This document shows positions 9,039-16,949 of a stretch of 64,000 nt of DNA, one piece after another. Below the pieces are notes generated by a model, which saw only the letters and a program-made list of their open reading frames with translations, did no database searches and was not told where the DNA came from. Source of the DNA: Candidatus Villigracilis propinquus (GTDB lineage: Bacteria; Chloroflexota; Anaerolineae; Anaerolineales; Villigracilaceae); contig JADKDM010000008.1 in the NCBI GenBank assembly GCA_016714565.1, positions 1 to 64,000 on the forward strand. Direction: 5' to 3'. The translations under genes were made by a program, and so were the position numbers. The stretch's first letter is position 1. Every line of letters starts with the position of its first letter.

Positions 9039-9581
9039 TTACGAATCCCGTTCTGTTTTTGGTTCGGTGGGTTTGTTCGCTTCACGGAAGGCTTTCAATG
9101 CTTCACGCAATGCCTTGAACGTGCCACCCATCGTGGACTTCAACTCCTGCATACTGGTGCGCATCTGCTGCACCGTGGACTTGGCCTGTTCGGCATCGGT
9201 CACTTTGCCGTCCGCGTCAAAACCTGCGTGGGTGTTGACAATGCCTGCCATACTCGTGTACTTTGGCTGGGCAGCCTTCAAAGCAACGGAGTATGCGTCC
9301 AACGCGGCTTGCAGATCAGTCACATCCTTGCCGTTTTCCGCAGCCTTGTCAATACGCTGCTGGAATTTGGCGATGTGAGCATCTGTATCTTCAAACGTTT
9401 TGCCAATTTTTTCATAAGCCTGCAATTGACGCGCCCACATTTTTTCCAGCTTCTCGTTGGACACTTCACCTGTGGCAGGTGGAGTATCGTCCGCGGCATA
9501 GGCGCTGGTCACGGGAAATGCCGCAAAGACGAGGGCGGCGGCGGAAACCGCCAAAATTATTTTCTTGAACACGTTTTTCAT
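9039..9581 (-). CDS. Secreted helical protein of unknown function
   Basis: A 180-residue protein with a clear signal peptide (basic MKNVFKK, a hydrophobic stretch, predicted cut after AYA near residue 28). The mature part is charged and almost wholly alpha-helical, with no cysteines: KLEKMWARQLQAYEKIGKTF, DLQAALDAYSVALKAAQ, TSMQELKSTMGGTFKALREALKAF. An AGGAGG-like ribosome site precedes the ATG. I do not recognise a named family. It stands alone between repeat-filled spacers, suggesting its own promoter. It is probably an exported structural or scavenging protein, but function is not assigned. Confidence 0.75.
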   Translation of the reverse strand: MKNVFKKIILAVSAAALVFAAFPVTSAYAADDTPPATGEVSNEKLEKMWARQLQAYEKIGKTFEDTDAHIAKFQQRIDKAAENGKDVTDLQAALDAYSVALKAAQPKYTSMAGIVNTHAGFDADGKVTDAEQAKSTVQQMRTSMQELKSTMGGTFKALREALKAFREANKPTEPKTERDS

Positions 9582-9672
9582 TGGAAACCTCCTTCAGGTT
9601 ATGATGCAATTCTAGAAGAAGGGGGTTAAGCGCATGTGGCAGAGATGTAAAAAGGTTGTAAATTATTTGGTT

Positions 9673-9728
9673 ACGGACGACAGACGACTGACCACGGTCT
9701 ACAGTCTGTTGTCCATCGTCTGTGGTCC
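9673..9728. repeat. Intergenic heptanucleotide array (8 units)
   Basis: Eight contiguous 7-bp units: ACGGACG, ACAGACG, ACTGACC, ACGGTCT, ACAGTCT, GTTGTCC, ATCGTCT, GTGGTCC. The spacing is strict while the unit sequence drifts, and the second half is partly complementary to the first. Confidence 0.75.
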
Positions 9729-9733
9729 AAATC

Positions 9734-11398
9734 CTACGGCAACACAATCGGCGTAAGTGTTACTGTGGGCAGCGGAACGGGTGTTGGCAGCAGAGGCACC
9801 CATCCACTATACGCGAAATACTCTGAAAGGAATTGGGTGCGTTCACGCTCGTTCATCGGGCGCGGACGGGAGAAATCTTCCAGCATCGCCGTCAACAATT
9901 CCATGCCGAGATATTTGCCATCATAAAAAACATGGCGGTCTATAAATTCGCGGCGGGTCCCATCGATCACATTGCCATCGGGGAGTTCATAGGTCATCTG
10001 GTCGAAGAAGAGATTGCCCAGACCAAAGTGAATAAATGAATCACCACGAAACTCCATCAAGTGCGGGAAATGCGCCTGACTGCCGCTTACCACGGTAGCG
10101 CCTGCATCCGCAACAGCATGAAAACCCGTTTCATGCTGATAGCACGGGCCAAAGTGATAGCACTCTTCATGTTGAAAAGTGAAGATGACCATGTACCCCT
10201 GCGCCTTCACATCCTCAACTTGTTTGGTGAAAAATTCGTAATCGCCGCAGTCTGCAGCGCCGGGGGAATAATCGGTTGCCTTCACGAAAACATACGACAC
10301 CTTGCCATTACAGCCCATGAACGCGATCTTATTTCCATTCACTTCCATCAAGACCGGCAGGCGCGCTTCCGTCGTATTCGCGCCGCCGCCATAATATGGA
10401 ATATTATTTTGCTTGTACATTTCCAGCGTACCCACCAGAACCTGCGCCCCGCGATCCATAAAGTGGTCGCCGGTCAATTCAACAATATCGGTGCCAACAT
10501 ACTTGAGCAATTCAATATACTTCGGGTCGCTGCACAAAATAAAATTTTTATATCCCGGCGTTGGGAACGGGCAGCTCGGGTCGAATGCCACTTCATTGCT
10601 GATGTGCGTCACGTCTGCGTTATACAGCCAGTCGTAGATCAACTCGCCCGGGCGGGTCACGCCTTTTGTTTCCATCGTGAATGCCGTTGCGCGCACCAGT
10701 GCGGTCACACCTGTCAAAACAACCGTCGTCAATTTTGATGGATCACGGTTCGACTCCGGCAGTGTGATCGAATCAGGATTCGACAAACCAAAATTTATTT
10801 TGAGCGGATACGCATCCGCCGCAAAATCCTTGTGAATGGGAGATTGACCATCCACGCTCAACACTTTCCATTTGGATTGAATTTCCTCGAACGGGATGAT
10901 CGCCCAGCTGGACATATCCCCCCACGCGATATCCAGCATTTGGTCTGACGGAACGCTTCGCACCGCGCCTTGAGCTGGTTCACCCCAAAGGGCAGTGAAC
11001 GCCCTCAGAGTGGATTCTGCCATTAGTAAACCGTGCCCAGCCAACAGCGGAGAAGGATCGCCTTTCCAGGCGGAGGATAGATCTGCGTAGGTCACATCAT
11101 CTGTGACGGTGGGAAAAGGCGCAACGAGGGCGTAAATCCAAAGAGAACCTGAATCAGCTATATCCAATTTTTGTGTGGCAAGCGCGGCATCTTCAACGAG
11201 GGGAATGTCCAGCGTTTGCGCGGCGGCACGAAGATCATCCGGCACGGCGGGGCTCACCCACAACGCAGGTGCTGCTGGAATTGTTGTCGAGGTTGAAATT
11301 GGCAATGGTGTTGCAGATGGAACAACTGTCACTTCTGCGGCGGGGGCGCAGGCTGCAAGGATGAAAACACAGATCAACAAGCTACTTATTTTTTTCAT
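9734..11398 (-). CDS. CapA-family (poly-gamma-glutamate synthesis type) lipoprotein
   Basis: A 554-residue lipoprotein: the signal peptide ends in FILAACAP, giving a lipidated Cys near residue 17. The N-terminal 200 residues are a variable extension. From about residue 225 it matches the CapA/PGA_cap metallophosphatase-like fold: TVVLTGVTALVRAT, ISNEVAFDPSCPF, DIVELTGDHFMDRG, IPYYGGGANTTEARLP, FTFQHEECYHFGP and VSGSQAHFPHLMEF...HFGLGNLFFDQ. CapA proteins are required for capsule-like polyglutamate, but in Chloroflexota many paralogues occur without capB/capC, and none is seen here. It likely acts at the cell surface; substrate unknown. Confidence 0.85.
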   Translation of the reverse strand: MKKISSLLICVFILAACAPAAEVTVVPSATPLPISTSTTIPAAPALWVSPAVPDDLRAAAQTLDIPLVEDAALATQKLDIADSGSLWIYALVAPFPTVTDDVTYADLSSAWKGDPSPLLAGHGLLMAESTLRAFTALWGEPAQGAVRSVPSDQMLDIAWGDMSSWAIIPFEEIQSKWKVLSVDGQSPIHKDFAADAYPLKINFGLSNPDSITLPESNRDPSKLTTVVLTGVTALVRATAFTMETKGVTRPGELIYDWLYNADVTHISNEVAFDPSCPFPTPGYKNFILCSDPKYIELLKYVGTDIVELTGDHFMDRGAQVLVGTLEMYKQNNIPYYGGGANTTEARLPVLMEVNGNKIAFMGCNGKVSYVFVKATDYSPGAADCGDYEFFTKQVEDVKAQGYMVIFTFQHEECYHFGPCYQHETGFHAVADAGATVVSGSQAHFPHLMEFRGDSFIHFGLGNLFFDQMTYELPDGNVIDGTRREFIDRHVFYDGKYLGMELLTAMLEDFSRPRPMNERERTQFLSEYFAYSGWVPLLPTPVPLPTVTLTPIVLP

Positions 11399-11481
11399 GC
11401 AAATCTCGATATTGTTTCAAAATAAAAGCACGAAGCAAGGTACAACGCCTCGTGCTTGCAATTACAAATGGCTTCACAAAT

Positions 11482-11512
11482 GCTCTTGCGGGGGCTAAGC
11501 CCCCGCAAGAGC
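11482..11512. repeat. 15-bp palindrome with GGGGGCTAAGCCCCC core
   Basis: GCTCTTGCGGGGGCT, one A, then the exact reverse complement. It lies between the menC-like and capA-like genes. Its sister at 13363-13393 has the same core and GCTC/GAGC ends but different, still complementary bases between. Confidence 0.75.
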
Positions 11513-11547
11513 GGGAGAGCTTAGTACTCGAAAGAGCGGAAAATTAA

Positions 11548-12651
11548 TTACAAAGTTACTTTGGCAAGTGTAAACGAATTCAACGCTTCTTGATTCACGG
11601 TCACGCCCAAGCCCACGCCGCTCGGCACATTGATGGTGGAATCAGAGTTCAGGACAAAGCGCTCGTTGGTGACGTCTTGAGCATAATAACGATCTGAGGC
11701 GGAAACATCGCCGGGAAGGATGAAGTTAGGCAATGAGGCAAGCGCAAGGTTGGATGCGCGGCCAATGCCGGTTTCCAACATGCCGCCGCACCAAACGGGC
11801 ATATTGATTTTCTGGCACATATCATGCACCATGATGCCCTGACTCAAGCCGCCCAACCTGCCCGCTTTGATGTTGATGATCTTGCAGGCTTTCATTTCAA
11901 TGGCGTAGCGGGCATGGCGCGGAGTGATGATACTTTCATCCAAACAGACGGGAGTTTCAAACATTGCCTGGAATTTGTGATGATCCCAAATATCATCTTC
12001 AAACAAGGGTTGTTCGATGAGAAGTAGATTCAGCTTATCCAACGGTTTGAGGCTGGGAGCATCATCCATTGAGAAGGCAGAGTTCGCGTCCACTTGCAGG
12101 CGCAGGTTGGGAAATTCCTTGCGGACTGCAGCAGCAACTTCCACATCTTTACCCGGCTTGATCTTGAGCTTCGCACGCGAATAGCCCTGCTTGACGAAGT
12201 CTGTTACGGTCTCGACCATCTTCGTAGGAGATGATTGAATGCCAATCGAAACGCCGACTTCAACCTTATCCCGCACGCCGCCGAATAACTCGCGCAATGA
12301 TTTTCCAGCGCGTTTGCCGAGCAGATCCCAAATTGCCATTTCAACACCGGCCTTGGCGAGGTGATGTCCGCGAATGTGCAATATCTTTTCCTGATAATCG
12401 TCGGCATCTTTCACATCCTTGCCAAGAATGGACGGCGCAATAAAATCCTTGAGGATATGCATGGATGTGCCGGTGGTCTCGTAGTTGTAGCCGGGGTCGT
12501 ATGTGGCGACGCACTCTCCGTACCCGACCAATCCTTCGGAGTGAATCTCAATGATGACGCACTGACGATTCGTCTCACGACCAAAGGAGGTCTCGAAAGG
12601 CGCGATCAACGGCATGGATACATGGTAGAGGGTGATCGATTCTATTTTCAT
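11548..12651 (-). CDS. menC: o-Succinylbenzoate synthase / N-acylamino acid racemase-like enolase-superfamily enzyme
   Basis: A 367-residue member of the muconate-lactonising subgroup of the enolase superfamily. It starts MKIESITLYHVSMPLIAPFETSFG, as MenC-type OSBS proteins do. The active site is complete: YSRAKLKIKPG (KxK Lys pair), VDANSAFS and LIEQPL and CLDESI (Asp, Glu, Asp metal ligands), and INIKAGRLGG (second Lys base). These enzymes either make o-succinylbenzoate for menaquinone or racemise N-acyl amino acids. No other men genes are in the window, so the physiological substrate is open. It stands alone between two palindromic repeats. Confidence 0.85.
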   Translation of the reverse strand: MKIESITLYHVSMPLIAPFETSFGRETNRQCVIIEIHSEGLVGYGECVATYDPGYNYETTGTSMHILKDFIAPSILGKDVKDADDYQEKILHIRGHHLAKAGVEMAIWDLLGKRAGKSLRELFGGVRDKVEVGVSIGIQSSPTKMVETVTDFVKQGYSRAKLKIKPGKDVEVAAAVRKEFPNLRLQVDANSAFSMDDAPSLKPLDKLNLLLIEQPLFEDDIWDHHKFQAMFETPVCLDESIITPRHARYAIEMKACKIINIKAGRLGGLSQGIMVHDMCQKINMPVWCGGMLETGIGRASNLALASLPNFILPGDVSASDRYYAQDVTNERFVLNSDSTINVPSGVGLGVTVNQEALNSFTLAKVTL

Positions 12652-12678
12652 GAAATTCCTATTTGAATGATGTCTTGG

Positions 12679-12744
12679 GCTTTTCGGGGGCTCAGCCCCG
12701 AAAGAGCAGGCAAGCTATAAAATATCCGCAAGTAGAACTTGCGG
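12679..12744. repeat. Two adjacent hairpin repeats
   Basis: A degenerate member of the GGGGGCT/AGCCCC palindrome family (12679-12707) is followed by a perfect hairpin CCGCAAGT-AGA-ACTTGCGG (12726-12744). The same hairpin recurs exactly at 35951-35969. They fill the space between the zinc-ribbon gene's end and the menC-like start. Confidence 0.7.
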
Positions 12745-12753
12745 ATTCCATCT

Positions 12754-13275
12754 CTATTCGACCTTTACGTCGCCGTGGTCTTCGTTCATTTTCATGCCGC
12801 GCAAGGCGTCGTCCATGCTGGTGGATTCCAACCTCATGCCCGGCGCGGGCGTTCCGCAATACGGGCAAAGGTTCCACGAGAGTTCCATGAACTTTGAACA
12901 GTTGTGGCAGGTTTTCTTTAATTTGGTGTGACAGTTGGGGCAGATCTGCCAATCTTCCTTTACGCGGCGTTCACAGCCCGGGCAAAGCGGAAGGTCTTCC
13001 AATGCTTGCAGCAGGGCTTCTTCTTCAAGCGTGCGTTGATATTCCTCTTCCAATGTACGCGGCGGGCGTAGGATGAGGTACACCAACACGCCGGGCAGAT
13101 TCAAGACTGCTACGAGCAAGGCTGCCAACGTCTGCACCAATGGATCACGGGCACGGGCGCGGATGTCACGATACGTCCACACTACAAGGCTGATCCACAA
13201 GGCGGCGAGAAAGGCCCCGCCGAATGCGGTGAGTACAAGGGTTAGGCTGCTGAGAAAAACAGGGTCAAAGGTCAT
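12754..13275 (-). CDS. Double zinc-ribbon membrane protein of unknown function
   Basis: A 173-residue protein with two N-terminal membrane helices (about residues 5-30 and 48-70), a short acidic linker (TLEEEYQRTLEEEALLQAL) and two zinc ribbons with four CxxC motifs: CPGC, CPNC, CHNC and CPYC. The arrangement resembles the zinc-ribbon tails common in Anaerolineae membrane proteins. The start at 13275 (MTFDPVFL) is preferred because GGAG lies 5 bp upstream; an upstream ATG at 13302 lacks such a site. No enzymatic domain is visible. It may sense metal or bind RNA/protein at the membrane; function unassigned. Confidence 0.78.
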   Translation of the reverse strand: MTFDPVFLSSLTLVLTAFGGAFLAALWISLVVWTYRDIRARARDPLVQTLAALLVAVLNLPGVLVYLILRPPRTLEEEYQRTLEEEALLQALEDLPLCPGCERRVKEDWQICPNCHTKLKKTCHNCSKFMELSWNLCPYCGTPAPGMRLESTSMDDALRGMKMNEDHGDVKVE

Positions 13276-13362
13276 ATAAACTCCGGGCCAACCGGGATGC
13301 AAGCATTTTAATCCATTAATGGAGATAGTGCGCCGCGCAGACGAAACGTGTCACTTATTTTC

Positions 13363-13393
13363 GCTCCGTCGGGGGCTAAGCCCCCGACGGAGC
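13363..13393. repeat. 15-bp palindrome with GGGGGCTAAGCCCCC core, second copy
   Basis: GCTCCGTCGGGGGCT, one A, then the exact reverse complement. It differs from the copy at 11482 only in the middle of the stem, where both arms change together. It ends 4 bp before the stop of the DUF3048 gene. Confidence 0.75.
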
Positions 13394-13397
13394 TCGT

Positions 13398-14712
13398 CTA
13401 GGGGGTTTGGAAATTGAAGTGCCAGTCTGAGCCATCCTGGGTGTATGTGGATGTAGTGCCGATCACTTCATAAAAGGTACGTCCCGGGTGCATGTAGATC
13501 GGGCTGCCGTCTAAATTGGTGAGCAGGATGGGCTGATCCATTTCGGTGCGGTTCCAGTATGCGGGGATGGCAACGCCGTCGCGGTAGACGATCGCTTTTC
13601 CATAGTCGATCAGGTCAATGTTGTAGACTTCATCGTGGGCATTGTATGAATTCGTAAAAATATACGGAGCGAAGAGCACAACCACATTGGCGGCAGTAAC
13701 AGGAAGGTTGGTCTGTGCGTCGGTGAGGGGTGCGTATGCTTCCCCTTTCCCGTTTACCATATCCTGCGATTCCTGATAGCGGAAATAATTTTGGGTGGCG
13801 GGGTCGTATTCCCAATAGTTGTAACTGTATACAGAATAAAAGGTGTAGATCTTCGTTGCTAAAGACTGGCTGGCTGGCACATCCGTTGAGAAAAATCCAC
13901 CGCTAATGGTTTGGGGGGTATCATCCAAACCTTTTTTCAAAACGCAGGCGGCCCATTTGTCCATGTTGAAAAATACATTGTTGTAGGAGTCGCGTTTATA
14001 GTGACCGATGAAATAGGGCGGACAGTTACTGATACCAACAATGATGAGGAATTGGCTGATGTCTGTCCCTTTCAGGTAATTCAGTTCGCGCGGGTCGGCG
14101 CCTTTGAACATGAGGAAGGAATGATACATGCGCGCCACATGTTCATCCATGTACCTGCCCGAGCGGACAGGCCCCACCTGGGGCGAGTTATTGCCATAGA
14201 ATACGGCAATAAAGCGGGTATCCCCCCACTCGATGTAATACTCGTAGACAACGTCCGCGAGAGTAAGGCTGGATTGCGGGCGGACGTAATCAGGCGAGTT
14301 GCCGATCTTGATGGCGAGTGGACGGCGCATCAAAAGGGATGGGTCGGCGACGGGCAGACCGGTCAACGGGTTGTTGACGATGGAGACAGCCGAATCTGTG
14401 GGAGGGACGGCGGGAGCCGGGGTGGGCAGGCCGTCTCCGGAGACATATTTTGTTGGGTAGGGTGTATAGGTGGGAAGAGGTTGCGGAGTGTTGAGGGAAG
14501 AATTGAGGTCAGAGGAACCCGCAGAGGGCGGGTTGAAAAGGCGTCAGTGTGGGAAAAATATCGGAGGAAACAAAAGCAGGTTCGAGCGGGGAAAGAGGCG
14601 CAGCATCCTCTTGGGGAAGACTGGCAGGAGAGGCGCAGGATGCGATCAGAGTAATTGTAAAGATCAGGAGCAGGGTTTTTTGTCCGACTGGTCTTTGGTT
14701 GCGATGGATCAT
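13398..14712 (-). pseudogene. DUF3048 (YerB-like) lipoprotein, frameshifted near its N terminus
   Basis: The 13398-14366 part encodes a DUF3048 protein: NPLTGLPV, RPLAIKIGNS, SLTLADVVYEYYIEWGDTRF, VGPVRSGRYMDEH, and a C-terminal half ending in GRTFYEVIGTTS. Upstream in the same frame is a Pro/Thr-rich linker (TPQPLPTYTPYPTKYVSGDG) with no start codon. In another frame, from the ATG at 14712, there is a lipoprotein signal (LLLIFTITLIASCASP) and linker ending IFPTLTPF. Removing one T from a T4 run near 14536-14539 joins the two as TPFNPPSAGSSD. I therefore treat them as one lipoprotein gene broken by one base. DUF3048 is linked in Bacillus to YerB; its biochemical role is unknown. It diverges from the membrane-subunit operon with a 34-bp gap. 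Confidence 0.8.
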
Positions 14713-14746
14713 GGTTGGGATTGTACCAAAAGGAAACGGGGAAAGT

Positions 14747-16333
14747 ATGCCAGCAATAAAACTGATACAATTGTATACTCCCATGTTAATTTTGATCACC
14801 TGCCTTTTACTATTTGTCACAGCGCTGACATTGATCGTTTTGCGTGTGTTTCTGCCTGCCGCCCGTTATGCGTGGCTGGTGGCTGCGGGTGGCGGTATTC
14901 TGGCGTTGCTAAGTGTGTTTCTTTGGCTGTCGCAAATGCCGTTTGAACTTGTTCTGCCCGCGTGGCAGCCGAGTTCGTTATTTTCAACCCCGATCCTTTT
15001 TCGTGCGGATGAAATTTCATGGCCTTTTGCGGTCAGCATTGCGGCATTGACCCTGGCCACTTTGTTGACGGCTGTAACCCAGCCTGTTTTTGTTAACTCA
15101 TTTGCATGGGTGGGCGTGCTTGCATTGGGCGGCGTTGGAATTTTGGCGGTCACGGCAGATAACCCGCTCACGTTGTTATTAGTGTGGGCATTTTTGGATA
15201 TGACGGAACTGCTGACCCAATTGCGTTCGGTGGAAGGAAAAGCCAACAATGAAAAGGTGGTCATTTCATTTTCCACCCGCGCCTTTGGTCTGGCGCTGTT
15301 GTTGTGGGCAAATATTGTGAGCGTTAGTGAGGGCAGTGCGCTGACGTTTCAATCCATTTCGGTCAGTTCAGGTTTGTATCTGGTTGCGGCAGCGGGGCTG
15401 CGGCTAGGCGTGTTCCCTCTTCATTTGCCGTATTCATCCGAGTCCACACTTCGGCGCGGACTTGGCACTTCGCTGCGGTTGATTTCCGCGGCTTCAAGCA
15501 TGGTGGTTTTGGCGCACACACCTGCCGAGAGTTTGAATTCAGTTGTCACTCCGTTTTTGATCGCCTTCGCATTGGGTGCAGCGCTATACGGCGGCTGGAT
15601 GTGGCTGCGCGCTCCCGATGAATTGAATGGCCGCCCGTATTGGATCATCAGCCTTGTCTCACTTTCTGTGATCGCGGCGTTAAGCGGCAACCCAACCGGC
15701 GCCATTGCATGGGGCTGCGCGTTGATCCTTGTTGGCGGCACACTCTTCCTTACATCTGTTCAAATTAACTGGCTCAACCGCGCGATGCTGGTCGGCATGT
15801 GGAGTCTTTCCACCTTGCCGTTTTCACTGACTGCCAGCGCATGGGTGGGCAGGCTGGGATTCTTCCTGCCTTTCGTGATCATCGCGCAAGCCCTGATGAC
15901 GGCAGGCTTTATCCGCCACGCGCTACGCCCCGCTGAACGTGACACGCTGGAGTCACAGCCAGGCTGGACGCGTGCTGTTTATCCTGCTGGCATTATCCTT
16001 TTGATCATTGTTCAGATAGCGCTTGGATTTATCGGCTGGAAGGGAGCGCTCCAGATCGGCGCATGGCTGCAAGCCCTCATCGCTTCAGCCCTGACCTTTG
16101 GGCTGGTCTGGGCAACGCCGCGTTTTCGCATCCTCAACCCGATCCGCGCCCACTGGGTCACATCCACGGTGTCACGCTTGAATGTGGCATATCAGGGACT
16201 GTGGGGTCTTTACCGTTTTCTGGCAAGGATCAGTCAATCCATCATCACAACGCTGGAAGGCGAAGGCGGCGTTATGTGGACATTGTTGTTCCTCGCCCTC
16301 TTTATTTCATTATTATCCCAAGGTTCCCGATAA
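14747..16333 (+). CDS. Complex I/hydrogenase-4-like antiporter-type membrane subunit (NuoM/N, HyfB/F-like)
   Basis: A 528-residue, highly hydrophobic protein with about 13 membrane helices, beginning at ATG 14747 with GGGGAAAG upstream. Traces of the proton-conducting transporter family are visible: LVWAFLDMTELLTQL (acidic helix-5-like position) and AAGLRLGVFPLHLPYSSESTLRRGLGTS, which corresponds to the usual K-x-x-x-x-PFHxWLPxAH segment. In this protein the lysines expected in helices 7 and 8 appear to be Arg. It is the first of three overlapping genes with no soluble NADH dehydrogenase or hydrogenase subunit nearby. It may be part of an ion-translocating module or a regulatory membrane complex; assignment to family is fairly firm, activity is not. 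Confidence 0.75.
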   Translation: MPAIKLIQLYTPMLILITCLLLFVTALTLIVLRVFLPAARYAWLVAAGGGILALLSVFLWLSQMPFELVLPAWQPSSLFSTPILFRADEISWPFAVSIAALTLATLLTAVTQPVFVNSFAWVGVLALGGVGILAVTADNPLTLLLVWAFLDMTELLTQLRSVEGKANNEKVVISFSTRAFGLALLLWANIVSVSEGSALTFQSISVSSGLYLVAAAGLRLGVFPLHLPYSSESTLRRGLGTSLRLISAASSMVVLAHTPAESLNSVVTPFLIAFALGAALYGGWMWLRAPDELNGRPYWIISLVSLSVIAALSGNPTGAIAWGCALILVGGTLFLTSVQINWLNRAMLVGMWSLSTLPFSLTASAWVGRLGFFLPFVIIAQALMTAGFIRHALRPAERDTLESQPGWTRAVYPAGIILLIIVQIALGFIGWKGALQIGAWLQALIASALTFGLVWATPRFRILNPIRAHWVTSTVSRLNVAYQGLWGLYRFLARISQSIITTLEGEGGVMWTLLFLALFISLLSQGSR

Positions 16334-16334
16334 C

Positions 16335-16949
16335 ATGCTGGCAGACCTTATCTCCTGGGTTTCGGTTGTTTTGATCCTTGTCACATCTACAACCATTCTT
16401 GTAAATCGCGATTGGCGTGTCAACCTCGGCGCGCTGGCAATGCAGTACATTTCCGTTTTCTGGCTCGTATCACGCCATTTGCCTTTCGTGATGGGCTCTG
16501 TCAAATTGATCGCAGGCTGGATGGTGGTAGCTGCCCTCGGCATGACCCGCCTTGGATTGACCAACCTTGAGAATAACGATGGGGAAGATTCGTTCCTGCC
16601 GCGCGGACAGTGGTTCCATGTAATCCTGATGCTGATCGTTACACTGGTAACAGCCGGAGCAACCCCACGGATCGAAGCAGCCATTCCCGGGTTGGGTTTT
16701 CCAGTGATCGCAGGCAGCCTATTGTTGATCGGCGCGGGCGTGGTTCATCTCGGTGTGACCTCCGACATCCTGCGCGTCACGCTCGGCCTGCTGACTATGC
16801 TGGCCGGCTTCGAGATCATTTACGCCGCAGTCGAAAGTTCCATCCTTGTGACGGGTTTTTTGGCGGTCACCAATTTAGGTCTGGGCATTGTCGGTTCATA
16901 CCTGCTTGTGGCTGGTTCCACTCCACTGGAAAGTGAGGAGGAACTATGA
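16335..16949 (+). CDS. HyfE/NuoK-like small membrane subunit
   Basis: A 204-residue protein with about six membrane helices. The second half (LLLIGAGVVHLGVTSDILRV, LLTMLAGFEIIYAAVE, VTNLGLGIVGSYLLV) matches the HyfE/NuoK pattern, including the Glu in GFEIIYAAVE that corresponds to the buried Glu of NuoK. It starts 1 bp after the stop of the previous gene and its own stop overlaps the next ATG (ATGA), so the three products are probably made in fixed ratio. HyfE belongs to membrane-bound hydrogenases and formate hydrogenlyase; here no catalytic partner is present in the window. Confidence 0.72.
   Translation: MLADLISWVSVVLILVTSTTILVNRDWRVNLGALAMQYISVFWLVSRHLPFVMGSVKLIAGWMVVAALGMTRLGLTNLENNDGEDSFLPRGQWFHVILMLIVTLVTAGATPRIEAAIPGLGFPVIAGSLLLIGAGVVHLGVTSDILRVTLGLLTMLAGFEIIYAAVESSILVTGFLAVTNLGLGIVGSYLLVAGSTPLESEEEL

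Noticed and set aside
9673..9728. CRISPR array
   Set aside because: Units are 7 bp with no spacers, and no cas gene is present. The same holds for the other heptamer arrays.
9734..11398. Poly-gamma-glutamate capsule operon
   Set aside because: Only a CapA-like protein is present; capB, capC and capE are not nearby.
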